A program made the position numbers and the translations under genes. 5,855 bases of DNA from Planctomycetales bacterium (GTDB lineage: Bacteria > Planctomycetota > Planctomycetia > Planctomycetales > Planctomycetaceae), in NCBI GenBank assembly GCA_020050375.1, contig JAGVKR010000179.1, positions 1 through 5,855 on the forward strand. The letters are read 5' to 3'. This document shows positions 1 through 5,841 of this stretch, piece by piece (within the stretch, counting starts at the first letter, position 1; each line of letters starts with the position of its first letter). The notes beneath the pieces were generated by a model. The model ran no database searches and was not told the DNA's origin. It worked only from the letters and a program-made list of their open reading frames with translations.

Positions 1-2
1 CC

Positions 3-929
3 GGCGTGCTCGGCCTGGGAGGTTCCGCGGGAACGACGATCGGAACGGCCGCTATGCGGGCTCTGCCGTTTGGTGTGCCCAAATTGATGGTCAGCACACT
101 GGCCAGCGGGCAGGTTCGACAATACGTCGGCGTGCGCGACATTTTGATGATGCACTCGGTGGTCGATATCAGCGGACTCAATCGGATCAGTCGCACGGTG
201 CTCGCGAATGCGGCTCACGCGATGGCGGGAATGGTCGCCGATCATCGCCCGGTTGAAGAATCGCCGTCTGATCGGCCGCTGGTTGCGGCCACGATGTTCG
301 GTGTGACCACTCCCTGTGTCGAGGCGGCGCGGGCCGGGCTCGAGCGAGCCGGTTTTGAAGTGCTCGTCTTTCATGCCACCGGAACCGGCGGGATGACGAT
401 GGAGTCGTTCATCGCGGATGGACTGCTCCGCGGCGTGCTGGATCTCACCACGACCGAGTTGGCCGACGAACTGGTCGGAGGAGCTCTCTCGGCCGGTCCC
501 GATCGACTGACCGCGGCGGAGCGGCACGGCGTTCCGCAGGTGGTTTCGGTCGGCGCGCTCGACATGGTGAACTTCGGTCCGCCCGAGACAGTGCCGGCAC
601 GGTTTCGCGACCGGCGGTTCTATCAGCACAACTCAAGCGTCACGTTGATGCGGACGACTCCCGAAGAGAACGCTCTGTTGGGCCGCCAGATCACCGAGAA
701 GATCAACGCGTCACGCAGACCGGCCGCAATCCTGTTGCCGCTTCGGGGGGTGTCGGCGATCGATACCGAAGGAAAACCATTCTGGTGGCCCGAAGCCGAC
801 GCGGCGCTGTTCGATGCCATTCGCCGCGGCGTGAGTCCGACGGTCCGCCTGATCGAGCTCGACGCCCACATCAACGACCCGGTTTTCGCCGAAGCCTCGG
901 TCCGTGCTCTGCTTGAGTTGCTTTCCTGA
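3..929 (+). CDS. Tm-1-like ATP-binding domain protein (UPF0261 family), 5' end missing
   Basis: The frame is open to the left edge, so the GTG at 6 is an internal valine and not a start; about 308 residues are present of the roughly 400 usual for the family. The visible part opens with a glycine-rich loop, GVLGLGGSAGTTIGTAAM, followed by RALPFGVPKLMVSTLASG, the conserved nucleotide-binding region of UPF0261/Tm-1-like proteins. Further conserved blocks are VGVRDILMMHSVVDISGLNRI, the C-terminal PFWWPEADAALFDAIR and HINDPVFAEAS just before the stop. The plant relative Tm-1 of tomato blocks tobamovirus replication; the role of bacterial members is not established, so I infer only a soluble cytoplasmic nucleotide-binding protein. 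The TIM-barrel partner often found beside this family is not in the window and could lie upstream. Family assignment is firm; function is open. Confidence 0.88.
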   Translation, partial: GVLGLGGSAGTTIGTAAMRALPFGVPKLMVSTLASGQVRQYVGVRDILMMHSVVDISGLNRISRTVLANAAHAMAGMVADHRPVEESPSDRPLVAATMFGVTTPCVEAARAGLERAGFEVLVFHATGTGGMTMESFIADGLLRGVLDLTTTELADELVGGALSAGPDRLTAAERHGVPQVVSVGALDMVNFGPPETVPARFRDRRFYQHNSSVTLMRTTPEENALLGRQITEKINASRRPAAILLPLRGVSAIDTEGKPFWWPEADAALFDAIRRGVSPTVRLIELDAHINDPVFAEASVRALLELLS

Positions 930-930
930 T

Positions 931-958
931 GCCGAGCCGCAGCAAAACGGGGCTCGCG
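931..958 (+). terminator. weak hairpin after the Tm-1-like gene
   Basis: Two bases after the TGA stop, CGAGCC (933-938) can pair with GGCTCG (951-956) around a 12-base loop. No run of T follows, so it is not a canonical intrinsic terminator. Its position directly behind the gene is the main reason to list it. Confidence 0.25.
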
Positions 959-978
959 GCGAAAGCCGGAGCCGTTGG

Positions 979-1007
979 TTGAATTGATCGGGCGATTGAC
1001 GTAAACT
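979..1007 (+). promoter_or_regulatory. possible sigma-70 type promoter for the small basic protein
   Basis: TTGAAT (979-984) and TAAACT (1002-1007) each match four of six consensus bases and lie exactly 17 bases apart. Transcription would start near 1014 and leave a leader of about 88 bases. The site lies in an AT-richer patch of a GC-rich gap and would give the downstream gene its own promoter. This is inferred from pattern only. Confidence 0.3.
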
Positions 1008-1088
1008 ACCGTTTCGCCTTCCAACGCATTCCACCGCGCTTCGGGCCGGATGCGCGACTCAACATTAAGGCAGATCTACGTTTCCAGC

Positions 1089-1094
1089 AGGAGA
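1089..1094 (+). promoter_or_regulatory. Shine-Dalgarno site of the small basic protein gene
   Basis: AGGAGA ends seven bases before the GTG at 1102. It is the only good Shine-Dalgarno match in front of a gene in this window, and it decides the GTG start. A strong site fits a gene expressed at a high level. Confidence 0.65.
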
Positions 1095-1101
1095 TTGGTC
1101 A

Positions 1102-1404
1102 GTGGGGATCGACAAGAGTTTACGGCGCAAGGGGCGGCTCGCCCGCTCGCGAAACGTGCTGAAGCGAGAAGAACGCATCGACCAGATGAAGTCCGAGGAA
1201 ACTTGGATCGTTGGCCGCAGTCCCGTCGGTCTCCCCAAGACGCGCGTCGTCAAGGTTGCCGCGAAGAAGAAAAAGAAGAAAGAAGAGAAGGCCGAAGAGG
1301 GCGCCGCCACGGCTGCTCCTGCCGCCGGTGGTGCGAAGCCTGCAGCAAAACCGGCAGCAAAACCGGCAGCAAAACCGGCCGGCAAGCCGGGCGGAAAGGG
1401 CTGA
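1102..1404 (+). CDS. PVC-group small basic protein (signature protein) with Ala-Lys-Pro tail
   Basis: This is a 100-residue, strongly basic protein. Residues 1-46 ([10 protein letters not shown], then [14 protein letters not shown], then VGLPKTR) follow the pattern I know for the small basic protein shared by Planctomycetes, Verrucomicrobia and Chlamydiae: S-L, RNVL-x-R-x-ERI, and GLPK-x-R. That family is described as a PVC signature with a likely housekeeping, nucleic-acid-binding or ribosome-linked role; the exact function is unsettled. After the conserved part come a six-lysine run (55-60), an acidic patch EEKAEE and a low-complexity tail built from AAKP units (about 78-95). The tail is probably disordered and may bind RNA or DNA. 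The GTG start is set by AGGAGA at 1089-1094 and by the fit of residue 1 with the family N-terminus. The gene stands alone, with gaps on both sides. There is no signal peptide or membrane segment, so it should be cytoplasmic. Confidence 0.9.
   Translation: MGIDKSLRRKGRLARSRNVLKREERIDQMKSEETWIVGRSPVGLPKTRVVKVAAKKKKKKEEKAEEGAATAAPAAGGAKPAAKPAAKPAAKPAGKPGGKG
1342..1377 (+). repeat. three perfect 12-base tandem repeats in the small basic protein tail
   Basis: The unit GCAGCAAAACCG occurs at 1342-1353, 1354-1365 and 1366-1377 with no mismatch, encoding AAKP repeats. A diverged copy follows (GCCGGCAAGCCG). The codons are identical in all three copies, which points to recent slippage or unequal exchange rather than selection on the protein alone. 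Because 12 is a multiple of three, copy-number change would keep the frame. Confidence 0.95.
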
Positions 1405-1460
1405 GAGGCGCGCCGAGCGTTGCGGCGTGATCACTGGGGTTTCGGGAACTGGGGGGGTTC

Positions 1461-1551
1461 GGGGACTGGTCCTTTTTTCGCCCGGATGTCGCGTGACAAT
1501 GGCTGCGAGCGGATCGTTCGTTTGTCCATCTCACGAAAATGGACCTGTCCC
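1461..1551. repeat. REP-like inverted repeat A
   Basis: GGGGACTGGTCCTTTTTTCG (1461-1480) is an imperfect inverse of CGAAAATGGACCTGTCCC (1534-1551): with one added base and an A/T exchange in the CTGG/CAGG position, the arms pair. About 53 bases lie between them, with smaller complementary pieces such as GACAA (1495-1499) and TTGTC (1522-1526). The arms share the core GG-TCC-A-TTTTC with element B, so A and B belong to one family. Confidence 0.75.
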
Positions 1552-1573
1552 TTCACGAAACGGACGTCCCCTT
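1532..1573. repeat. near-tandem direct repeat of the minus-oriented module
   Basis: The 22 bases at 1532-1553 (CACGAAAATGGACC and on) are followed at once by a diverged 20-base copy at 1554-1573 (CACGAAACGGACGTCCCCTT). The second copy contains the palindrome GGACGTCC (1562-1569). This is a third arm between inverted repeats A and B. Confidence 0.7.
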
Positions 1574-1581
1574 CGCGCGAG

Positions 1582-1659
1582 GGGGTCTGGTCCATTTTCC
1601 GGCAACGACGGTTTTCGTTTTTGTGCCGCGCGGCGTCGCCGGAAAATAGGCCAGACCCC
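1582..1659. repeat. REP-like inverted repeat B, 22-base arms
   Basis: The arm at 1582-1603 (GGGGTCTGGTCCATTTTCC, then GGC) pairs with 1638-1659 over 22 positions: 20 Watson-Crick pairs, one G-T pair (1591/1650) and one mismatch (1593/1648). The 34-base loop contains the perfect palindrome GCCGCGCGGC (1625-1634) and the complementary pair CGACG/CGTCG. As RNA this would form a long stable hairpin in the GH3 leader. From memory, GGTCTGGTCCATTTTCC-type palindromes recur between genes in planctomycete genomes; I could not check this. Confidence 0.88.
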
Positions 1660-1713
1660 GGAGACCACTCGTCCTGAAGGCCTTGCTGCGAAGCTGTCCC
1701 GATCTGGTAGCGG

Positions 1714-3411
1714 ATGCATCCGAAACTGCGATATCTCGGTGGCGCGGCCGTTCGCTATCGAATGCGGCGACAGGCCGCTCGGTTCCTGACCGACGTCGCC
1801 GACCCGCGGGCCACCCAGGCGCGAGTCCTCCGCGAGCTGTTGGCGCTCAATGCCGACAGCGATTTCGCCAAGCGGCACGGGTTCGCTGCGATCCGCTCGG
1901 CGGCCGACTTTCGTCAGCAATTGCCGATTGCCGATTACGACGCCTTCCACCCTTACATCGAACGGGTGAAGAAGGGCGAGTCGGCGGCCCTGTTAGGGTC
2001 TCAGAATCCGCTGCTGATGTTCACCCTGACCAGCGGCACGACGTCGGAATCGAAGTTCATCCCGATCACGCGCCGCTTTCTCGAAGACTATCGCCGCGGC
2101 TGGAAAGTGTGGGGCATCCGCGCCTACGACGACCACCCTGCCCTGCACACGCTTGATATCGTGCAACTCTCCAGCGATCACGATCAGTTCCGCACGGCCG
2201 GCGGACACCCGTGCGGGAACATCAGCGGTCTGGTCTCGGCAATGCAGAGTCCGATCGTCAAGACGATGTACACCGTTCCCGACGTCGTCTCCAAGATCAA
2301 ATCGTCTGAGGCGAAGTATTACACGGCGCTCCGGCTGTCGCTCGCCAACCAGCGCGTCGGCATCGTGATGACGGCCAACCCCAGCACGGTGATCAATCTG
2401 GCCAAGCTCGGTGACGCCCGCAAGGAAGAATTCATTCGCGACGTGGCCGACGGCACGCTGTCGGATCGCGTGGAAGTCGCGCCTGAAATCCGGCATGCGC
2501 TCCGCCGCCGATTGAGGGGGCCGAATCGACGCCGGGCCCGCGAACTGGATGAGATCGTCGGCCGGACCGGACATCTCTATCCGTCCGAGTACTGGCCCAA
2601 CCTGTCGCTCCTGGCCGTCTGGACGGGTGGCAGCGCGGGGGCCTACACCGCCGGTTTGCGAAAATACTTCGGCGACATTCCGATCCGCGATCACGGCCTG
2701 TCCGCCAGCGAAGGACGGATGACGATCCCCCTCAGTGACAACCGCGCGGATGGTCTGCTCGACGTCGGCTCGCATTACTTCGAGTTCATCCCGGAGGCCG
2801 AACACGGCTCGAGCCACCCGACGGTTCTCGAAGCGCACGAGTTGCTAGAGGGAGCCAACTACTACATTCTGCTGACGACGGCTTCGGGCCTGTGCCGGTA
2901 CGACATCCGCGACGTCGTTCGCTGCACCGGTTTCGAAGGGGGGACGCCGCTGCTCGAATTCCTGAACAAGGGCTCGCAGATTTCGAGCATCACCGGCGAG
3001 AAGATTTCGGAATCGCAAGTGGTCGCCGCCTTGAAGCAGGCGAGCGCCGAGCTGCGCCTCGATCTGTCGTACTACACGATGTCTCCCGTGTGGGGTGATC
3101 CTCCCGGTTACCGGTTGCTGGTGGAAGAGAGCGATCTTCCCGCTCGCGACGCGGCCGACCGGCTGTGCGCGAGCGCCGATGCCCACCTGCAACGTTTGAA
3201 CGTGGAATATGGCGAAAAACGAACGACCGGTCGCCTGACGCCCCTCGCGCCGACGCTTTTGCCCTCCGGCAGTTGGACCCGGTTCGCCCGTCAGCGGCAG
3301 TCAAAGCTCGGCGGCAGCGTCGAGCAGTACAAGCACCCGTGTCTGGTGCCGGATCTCAAGTTCTGCGAGGCGTTTGTGCGGGATTTCGGCAAGACGGATG
3401 ATCTGAAATGA
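1714..3411 (+). CDS. GH3-family acyl-acid amido synthetase-like adenylating enzyme
   Basis: This 565-residue protein is complete for the GH3 family (usually 500-600). GH3 enzymes activate a carboxylic acid with ATP to an acyl-adenylate and in plants join it to an amino acid; substrates of bacterial members are mostly unknown. The three adenylation motifs are present: LTSGTTSESK (105-114, phosphate loop), GLSASEGRM (328-336, matching the YxxSE region) and GLCRYDIRDVVR (392-403, matching YRxGD, with Arg in place of Gly). Next come the hinge region with ITGEKISESQV (426-436), the small C-terminal lid domain and, near the end, QYKHPCLVPD (538-547), where the conserved lysine of the QxKxP motif lies. 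There is no signal peptide or membrane helix, so it is cytoplasmic. An in-frame stop at 1708 makes the ATG at 1714 the first possible start; it has no Shine-Dalgarno sequence, and M17 is the next choice. The stop codon lies inside the palindromic element at 3406-3503. The family is certain; the substrate is unknown. Confidence 0.93.
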   Translation: MHPKLRYLGGAAVRYRMRRQAARFLTDVADPRATQARVLRELLALNADSDFAKRHGFAAIRSAADFRQQLPIADYDAFHPYIERVKKGESAALLGSQNPLLMFTLTSGTTSESKFIPITRRFLEDYRRGWKVWGIRAYDDHPALHTLDIVQLSSDHDQFRTAGGHPCGNISGLVSAMQSPIVKTMYTVPDVVSKIKSSEAKYYTALRLSLANQRVGIVMTANPSTVINLAKLGDARKEEFIRDVADGTLSDRVEVAPEIRHALRRRLRGPNRRRARELDEIVGRTGHLYPSEYWPNLSLLAVWTGGSAGAYTAGLRKYFGDIPIRDHGLSASEGRMTIPLSDNRADGLLDVGSHYFEFIPEAEHGSSHPTVLEAHELLEGANYYILLTTASGLCRYDIRDVVRCTGFEGGTPLLEFLNKGSQISSITGEKISESQVVAALKQASAELRLDLSYYTMSPVWGDPPGYRLLVEESDLPARDAADRLCASADAHLQRLNVEYGEKRTTGRLTPLAPTLLPSGSWTRFARQRQSKLGGSVEQYKHPCLVPDLKFCEAFVRDFGKTDDLK

Positions 3412-3503
3412 CGAATGTCGAAATTCAAATGTCGAATGAAATCCGAAATTCAAAATGACGAAATGGGCGATTCGTGTTTTAGGAATTTCGACATTCGTCA
3501 TTT
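3406..3503. repeat. 98-base MITE-like or REP-like element with perfect 21-base inverted ends
   Basis: The left end (3406-3426, AAATGACGAATGTCGAAATT then C) is the exact reverse complement of the right end (3483-3503). The AT-rich element stands out from its GC-rich surroundings. GATC lies just outside both ends (3400-3403 and 3504-3507), which could be a short target duplication or simply further palindrome, since GATC is its own complement. The element takes up most of the 118 bases between GH3 and the transporter. In RNA it would form a 21-pair stem with a 56-base loop and could act as a 3' stabiliser or attenuator. No T run follows that would make it a typical terminator. It encodes nothing and carries no transposase. 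Confidence 0.9.
3409..3465. repeat. internal short direct repeats of the 98-base element
   Basis: CGAAATTCAAA occurs at 3419-3429 and 3444-3454. The motif TG(A/T)CGAA(A)TG occurs at 3409-3417, 3430-3438 and 3456-3465. The left half of the element therefore looks built from about three diverged copies of a 20-26 base unit, while the right half keeps one inverse copy. Confidence 0.8.
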
Positions 3504-3529
3504 GATCCTTCTTTTCAGCGCTTCAATCC

Positions 3530-5257
3530 GTGCCTTCCTCAACCGCGGAAACGCCCGACGATCCCCACGCTCGCCCGACGCGGGTGCGGTATGCGGTCGT
3601 GGCGGTTTCCGTGCTGATGGCGATTCTGCTCTACCTCGACCGCTACTGCGTTTCCTTCGCCGAGCGCTATATCAAGGAAGACTTGCGGCTCACGGAATCG
3701 CAGACGGCGTGGTTCCTCAGCCTGTTTTTCTGGTCGTATGCGCTCGGCCAGGTTCCCTGCGGATGGCTGGGGGACCGGTTCGGGGTTCGAAGCATGCTGG
3801 CGCTCTATATCCTGGTCTGGTCGCTGTTCACCGCGCTGATCGGCGTTGCCGCCGGCATCGTTTCGCTCCTCGTGATGCGCTTCGGTTGCGGACTCGCACA
3901 GGCCGGAGCATTTCCCGCGTGCGGCAACCTCCTCAGCAAATGGGTTCCCCTGTCGAGTCGTGGCACGGCCAGCGCGCTCGTCGCCCTCGGTGGGCGCATC
4001 GGCGGAGCCATCGCCCCGATTCTGACCGCCTACCTGATGGTCGTGTTCGTTCCCCTCTCGACGTCGTCATTTCTGGAAACAGGCCAACTGCTCAAGCCCG
4101 ATGGGATTACAAAACGCCTTGCGCCATCCGATGCAAAATCCACGGGTCCCGTCGACGAACGGATTCGCGAATTGTGGCCCGCTGCGTACGCGATCGGCGA
4201 TACCGCGTCCGAGCCGCTTCGGAGCAAGCGGATCGTCGCGGGGCTGAACGATTTGTTGATTCGCCCCGACCTGTTTCGGGAGCAGGACGTTGCCCATCTC
4301 AAGAGCATCGAACGCGAAGCGATCCATCTGCTGGCCCGACGCGAGGCCGGCGCGTCGCTTTCGGAGCAGCAAACGATCCGCCTCAATCGGATGGTGCTCG
4401 AAGCGGTGTTTCCGGCGGAGATCGGTAAGTTGTACGTCCGCGGATGGCGCCCCGTCGTAATCGTCTACGGACTGATCGGGGTCGTCGTCGCCGGCGTGTT
4501 CTGGCTGTGCTTTCGCGGCACGCCGGCTGAGCATCCGTGGTGCAACGCCGCCGAACGGGCGCTGATCGATGTCGGAAGGGACCCGACCGCATCTGCCCGT
4601 CCCGCCGACGCGCTGCCGATGCGCATCATGCTCCGCAGCGGCAGCCTTTGGCTGTCATCCCTTTCCCAGTTCACCACGAACTTCGCCTGGCTGTTTCTCG
4701 TGACGTTTCTGGCGCGCTATCTGGTCGAAGTGCACCAGGTTCCGATTCTCGAACGAAGCTGGATGGCCGCCGTTCCACCCTTGGCAGGGATCGCCGGAAT
4801 GTTCCTGGGAGGCCAGCTCACCGACTGGCTGACGCACCGCGTGGGATTGCGGTGGGGGCGAGCGCTGCCGATGGGCATCACGCGGTTTTTTGCCGCCGCG
4901 TCGTATCTCGTCTGCCTGTGGCTCGATTCTCCCTGGGCGGCGACGATCGCCTTCGCGTGCGTGTTCTTTTTCGTCGATCTGGGAGTGAGCGCCGTATGGG
5001 CCTTCACGCAGGATGTGGGAGGCAAGCACGTCGGCTCGATTCTCGGGTGGGGCAACATGTGGGGCAACGTCGGCGCCGCCATCGCTCCGCAGTTCTATAA
5101 TCGCGTGCTCGGCGAACACCCGACCGTCGCACAATGGAACACCATGTTCGTCATTTGTGCAGGCATGTTCGTCCTGTCCGGCATCTCGGCCCTGGGAATC
5201 AACGCCACGGTGCCAATCGAATCCAGCCCCGACAGTCCGCGGCTCACCACCAACTGA
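3530..5257 (+). CDS. MFS transporter, anion:cation symporter type, with large TM5-TM6 insertion
   Basis: This 575-residue membrane protein is longer than the usual 420-450 for the family. TM1 (about 21-36) ends in YLDRYCVSFA, the anion:cation symporter (ACS) signature with its arginine (R38). GWLGDRFGVRSM (78-89) is the MFS loop 2-3 motif. RFGCGLAQAGAFPA (117-130) is the TM4 motif of ACS carriers, with Gln124 where most carry Glu. The second half has the equivalent loop GGQLTDWLTHRVG (427-439), and helices run on to about 557. Relatives import organic anions such as hexuronates, glucarate or sialic acid with protons or sodium; the substrate here cannot be named. Residues about 177-305, between TM5 and TM6, are extra, hydrophilic and mostly helical, and by standard topology face the periplasm. 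The GTG at 3530 is the first usual start after an in-frame TGA at 3503; there is no Shine-Dalgarno sequence, and V19 (GTG) is a less likely alternative. It lies 118 bases behind GH3, so co-transcription is possible. Confidence 0.9.
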   Translation: MPSSTAETPDDPHARPTRVRYAVVAVSVLMAILLYLDRYCVSFAERYIKEDLRLTESQTAWFLSLFFWSYALGQVPCGWLGDRFGVRSMLALYILVWSLFTALIGVAAGIVSLLVMRFGCGLAQAGAFPACGNLLSKWVPLSSRGTASALVALGGRIGGAIAPILTAYLMVVFVPLSTSSFLETGQLLKPDGITKRLAPSDAKSTGPVDERIRELWPAAYAIGDTASEPLRSKRIVAGLNDLLIRPDLFREQDVAHLKSIEREAIHLLARREAGASLSEQQTIRLNRMVLEAVFPAEIGKLYVRGWRPVVIVYGLIGVVVAGVFWLCFRGTPAEHPWCNAAERALIDVGRDPTASARPADALPMRIMLRSGSLWLSSLSQFTTNFAWLFLVTFLARYLVEVHQVPILERSWMAAVPPLAGIAGMFLGGQLTDWLTHRVGLRWGRALPMGITRFFAAASYLVCLWLDSPWAATIAFACVFFFVDLGVSAVWAFTQDVGGKHVGSILGWGNMWGNVGAAIAPQFYNRVLGEHPTVAQWNTMFVICAGMFVLSGISALGINATVPIESSPDSPRLTTN

Positions 5258-5424
5258 TCCGCGCGGGCGATGATGGATGAACGAGGGGAATCGTGGATAG
5301 GGCTGGTCGCGCGGAAGAAGCGAATCGGTTGCCAGCGATTTCTCGACTGTCCAGCGAATTTCCACACTGGGCCGCGCGCCATCTGATTCGCGCGAAACGT
5401 CGCAATTCGAAGCAGGAGAGCTGA
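5258..5424. other. convergent intergenic gap without a clear terminator
   Basis: This 167-base gap lies between the ends of the transporter gene and the minus-strand gene. I see only the perfect palindrome TTCGCGCGAA (5387-5396) and distant inverse copies GCGAATC (5320-5326) and GATTCGC (5385-5391). No hairpin with a T run on either strand and no credible small gene are present. Confidence 0.5.
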
Positions 5425-5841
5425 CTATTCGGCAACGATGACTTCGCGGACCTCCCAGTCGGTCAGCCGGATGAAATATCCGCGGGAACCTTCCGTGGGG
5501 AGATCGAGGTCATAGACAAGTTCGACAGATCCTTCCGCATGCTCACCAATATGGACTGAGACGAATTCAGCGATGGAATCGCTGAGGTCCGCGGATGTTT
5601 TCAGTATTGGATGTACACCGAGAATCCCCTTGGCGATGTCTGGCCACAGTTGCTGATAGCGGGACTTCAATTCACGGAACGCATGCTGCTGTGCCTCAGA
5701 CGGTCCGTCAAGAGGCGCCCAGACATGGATGGCGAACGCTCGGGTTTTGCGATGTGGGAACAGAACTGTCCGGCTAACGTTTCCGGGAGATTTCACAACA
5801 CGGGAACAAATCGGCGTTTGTAACAATCCATGAGCGCGCAC
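5425..5841 (-). CDS. hypothetical protein, possibly continuing beyond the right edge
   Basis: I do not recognise this protein. The frame gives 138 residues from a GTG at 5841 and ends in TAG. It stays open from there to the window edge (upstream codons read RVEV), so the true start may lie outside; no Shine-Dalgarno sequence supports the GTG. The order seen is a beta-strand stretch (TVLFPHRKTRAFAIHVWAP, 25-43), a helix (PSEAQQHAFRELKSRYQQL, 47-65), and a C-terminal part with VELVYDLDL (106-114) and YFIRLTDWEVREVIVAE (122-138). This strand, Q-rich helix, then strands ending near a D-W-E/D-V motif resembles small DUF6985-like or immunity-like proteins, but that is a weak memory-based suggestion. 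There is no signal peptide or membrane helix. GC is about 48-55% in the lines counted, clearly below its neighbours, which may mean recent acquisition. Its coherent protein composition and lack of a better frame support it as real. Confidence 0.65.
   Translation of the reverse strand: MRAHGLLQTPICSRVVKSPGNVSRTVLFPHRKTRAFAIHVWAPLDGPSEAQQHAFRELKSRYQQLWPDIAKGILGVHPILKTSADLSDSIAEFVSVHIGEHAEGSVELVYDLDLPTEGSRGYFIRLTDWEVREVIVAE

Larger units (their letters stand above)
1405..1713. other. 309-base gap with no gene, filled by palindromic repeats
   Basis: No credible reading frame lies here; the open frames crossing it are low-complexity extensions of other frames. The central 1461-1659 is a block of inverted and direct repeats listed separately. 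A seven-G run sits at 1451-1457. The last 54 bases before the GH3 start (1660-1713) show no clear promoter or Shine-Dalgarno sequence. Confidence 0.8.

Noticed and set aside
1342..1377. Tandem repeats considered as a CRISPR or iteron array
   Set aside because: The 12-base units abut with no spacers and encode AAKP in frame, so they are part of a protein tail.
1451..1457. Run of seven G considered as a phase-variation tract
   Set aside because: It lies in a non-coding gap, more than 250 bases from the next start, with no promoter elements placed around it.
1211..1789. 192-codon plus-strand frame across the repeat block
   Set aside because: It runs out of frame through the small basic protein, the palindromic repeats and the start of GH3, and has no independent support.
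1993..2838. 281-codon open frame on the minus strand within the GH3 gene
   Set aside because: It lies wholly opposite a gene with three intact GH3 motifs, and its arginine- and alanine-rich translation shows no family motif; it is a by-product of high GC.
3406..3503. Palindromic element considered as an intrinsic terminator
   Set aside because: The stem has a 56-base loop and no T run after it, which does not match a standard terminator; a weaker role in 3' processing remains possible.
3415..4428. 337-codon plus-strand frame overlapping the transporter
   Set aside because: It starts inside the palindromic element and then reads the transporter gene out of frame, giving an arginine-rich product with no membrane helices or motif.
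3530..5257. Transporter considered as a pseudogene or fusion of two genes because of its long middle segment
   Set aside because: One uninterrupted frame covers both halves, and the motifs occur in the right order and phase.
4655..5365. 236-codon minus-strand open frame opposite the transporter's second half
   Set aside because: The translation is rich in R, G, H and P with no recognisable domain, and the plus strand encodes clear membrane helices.
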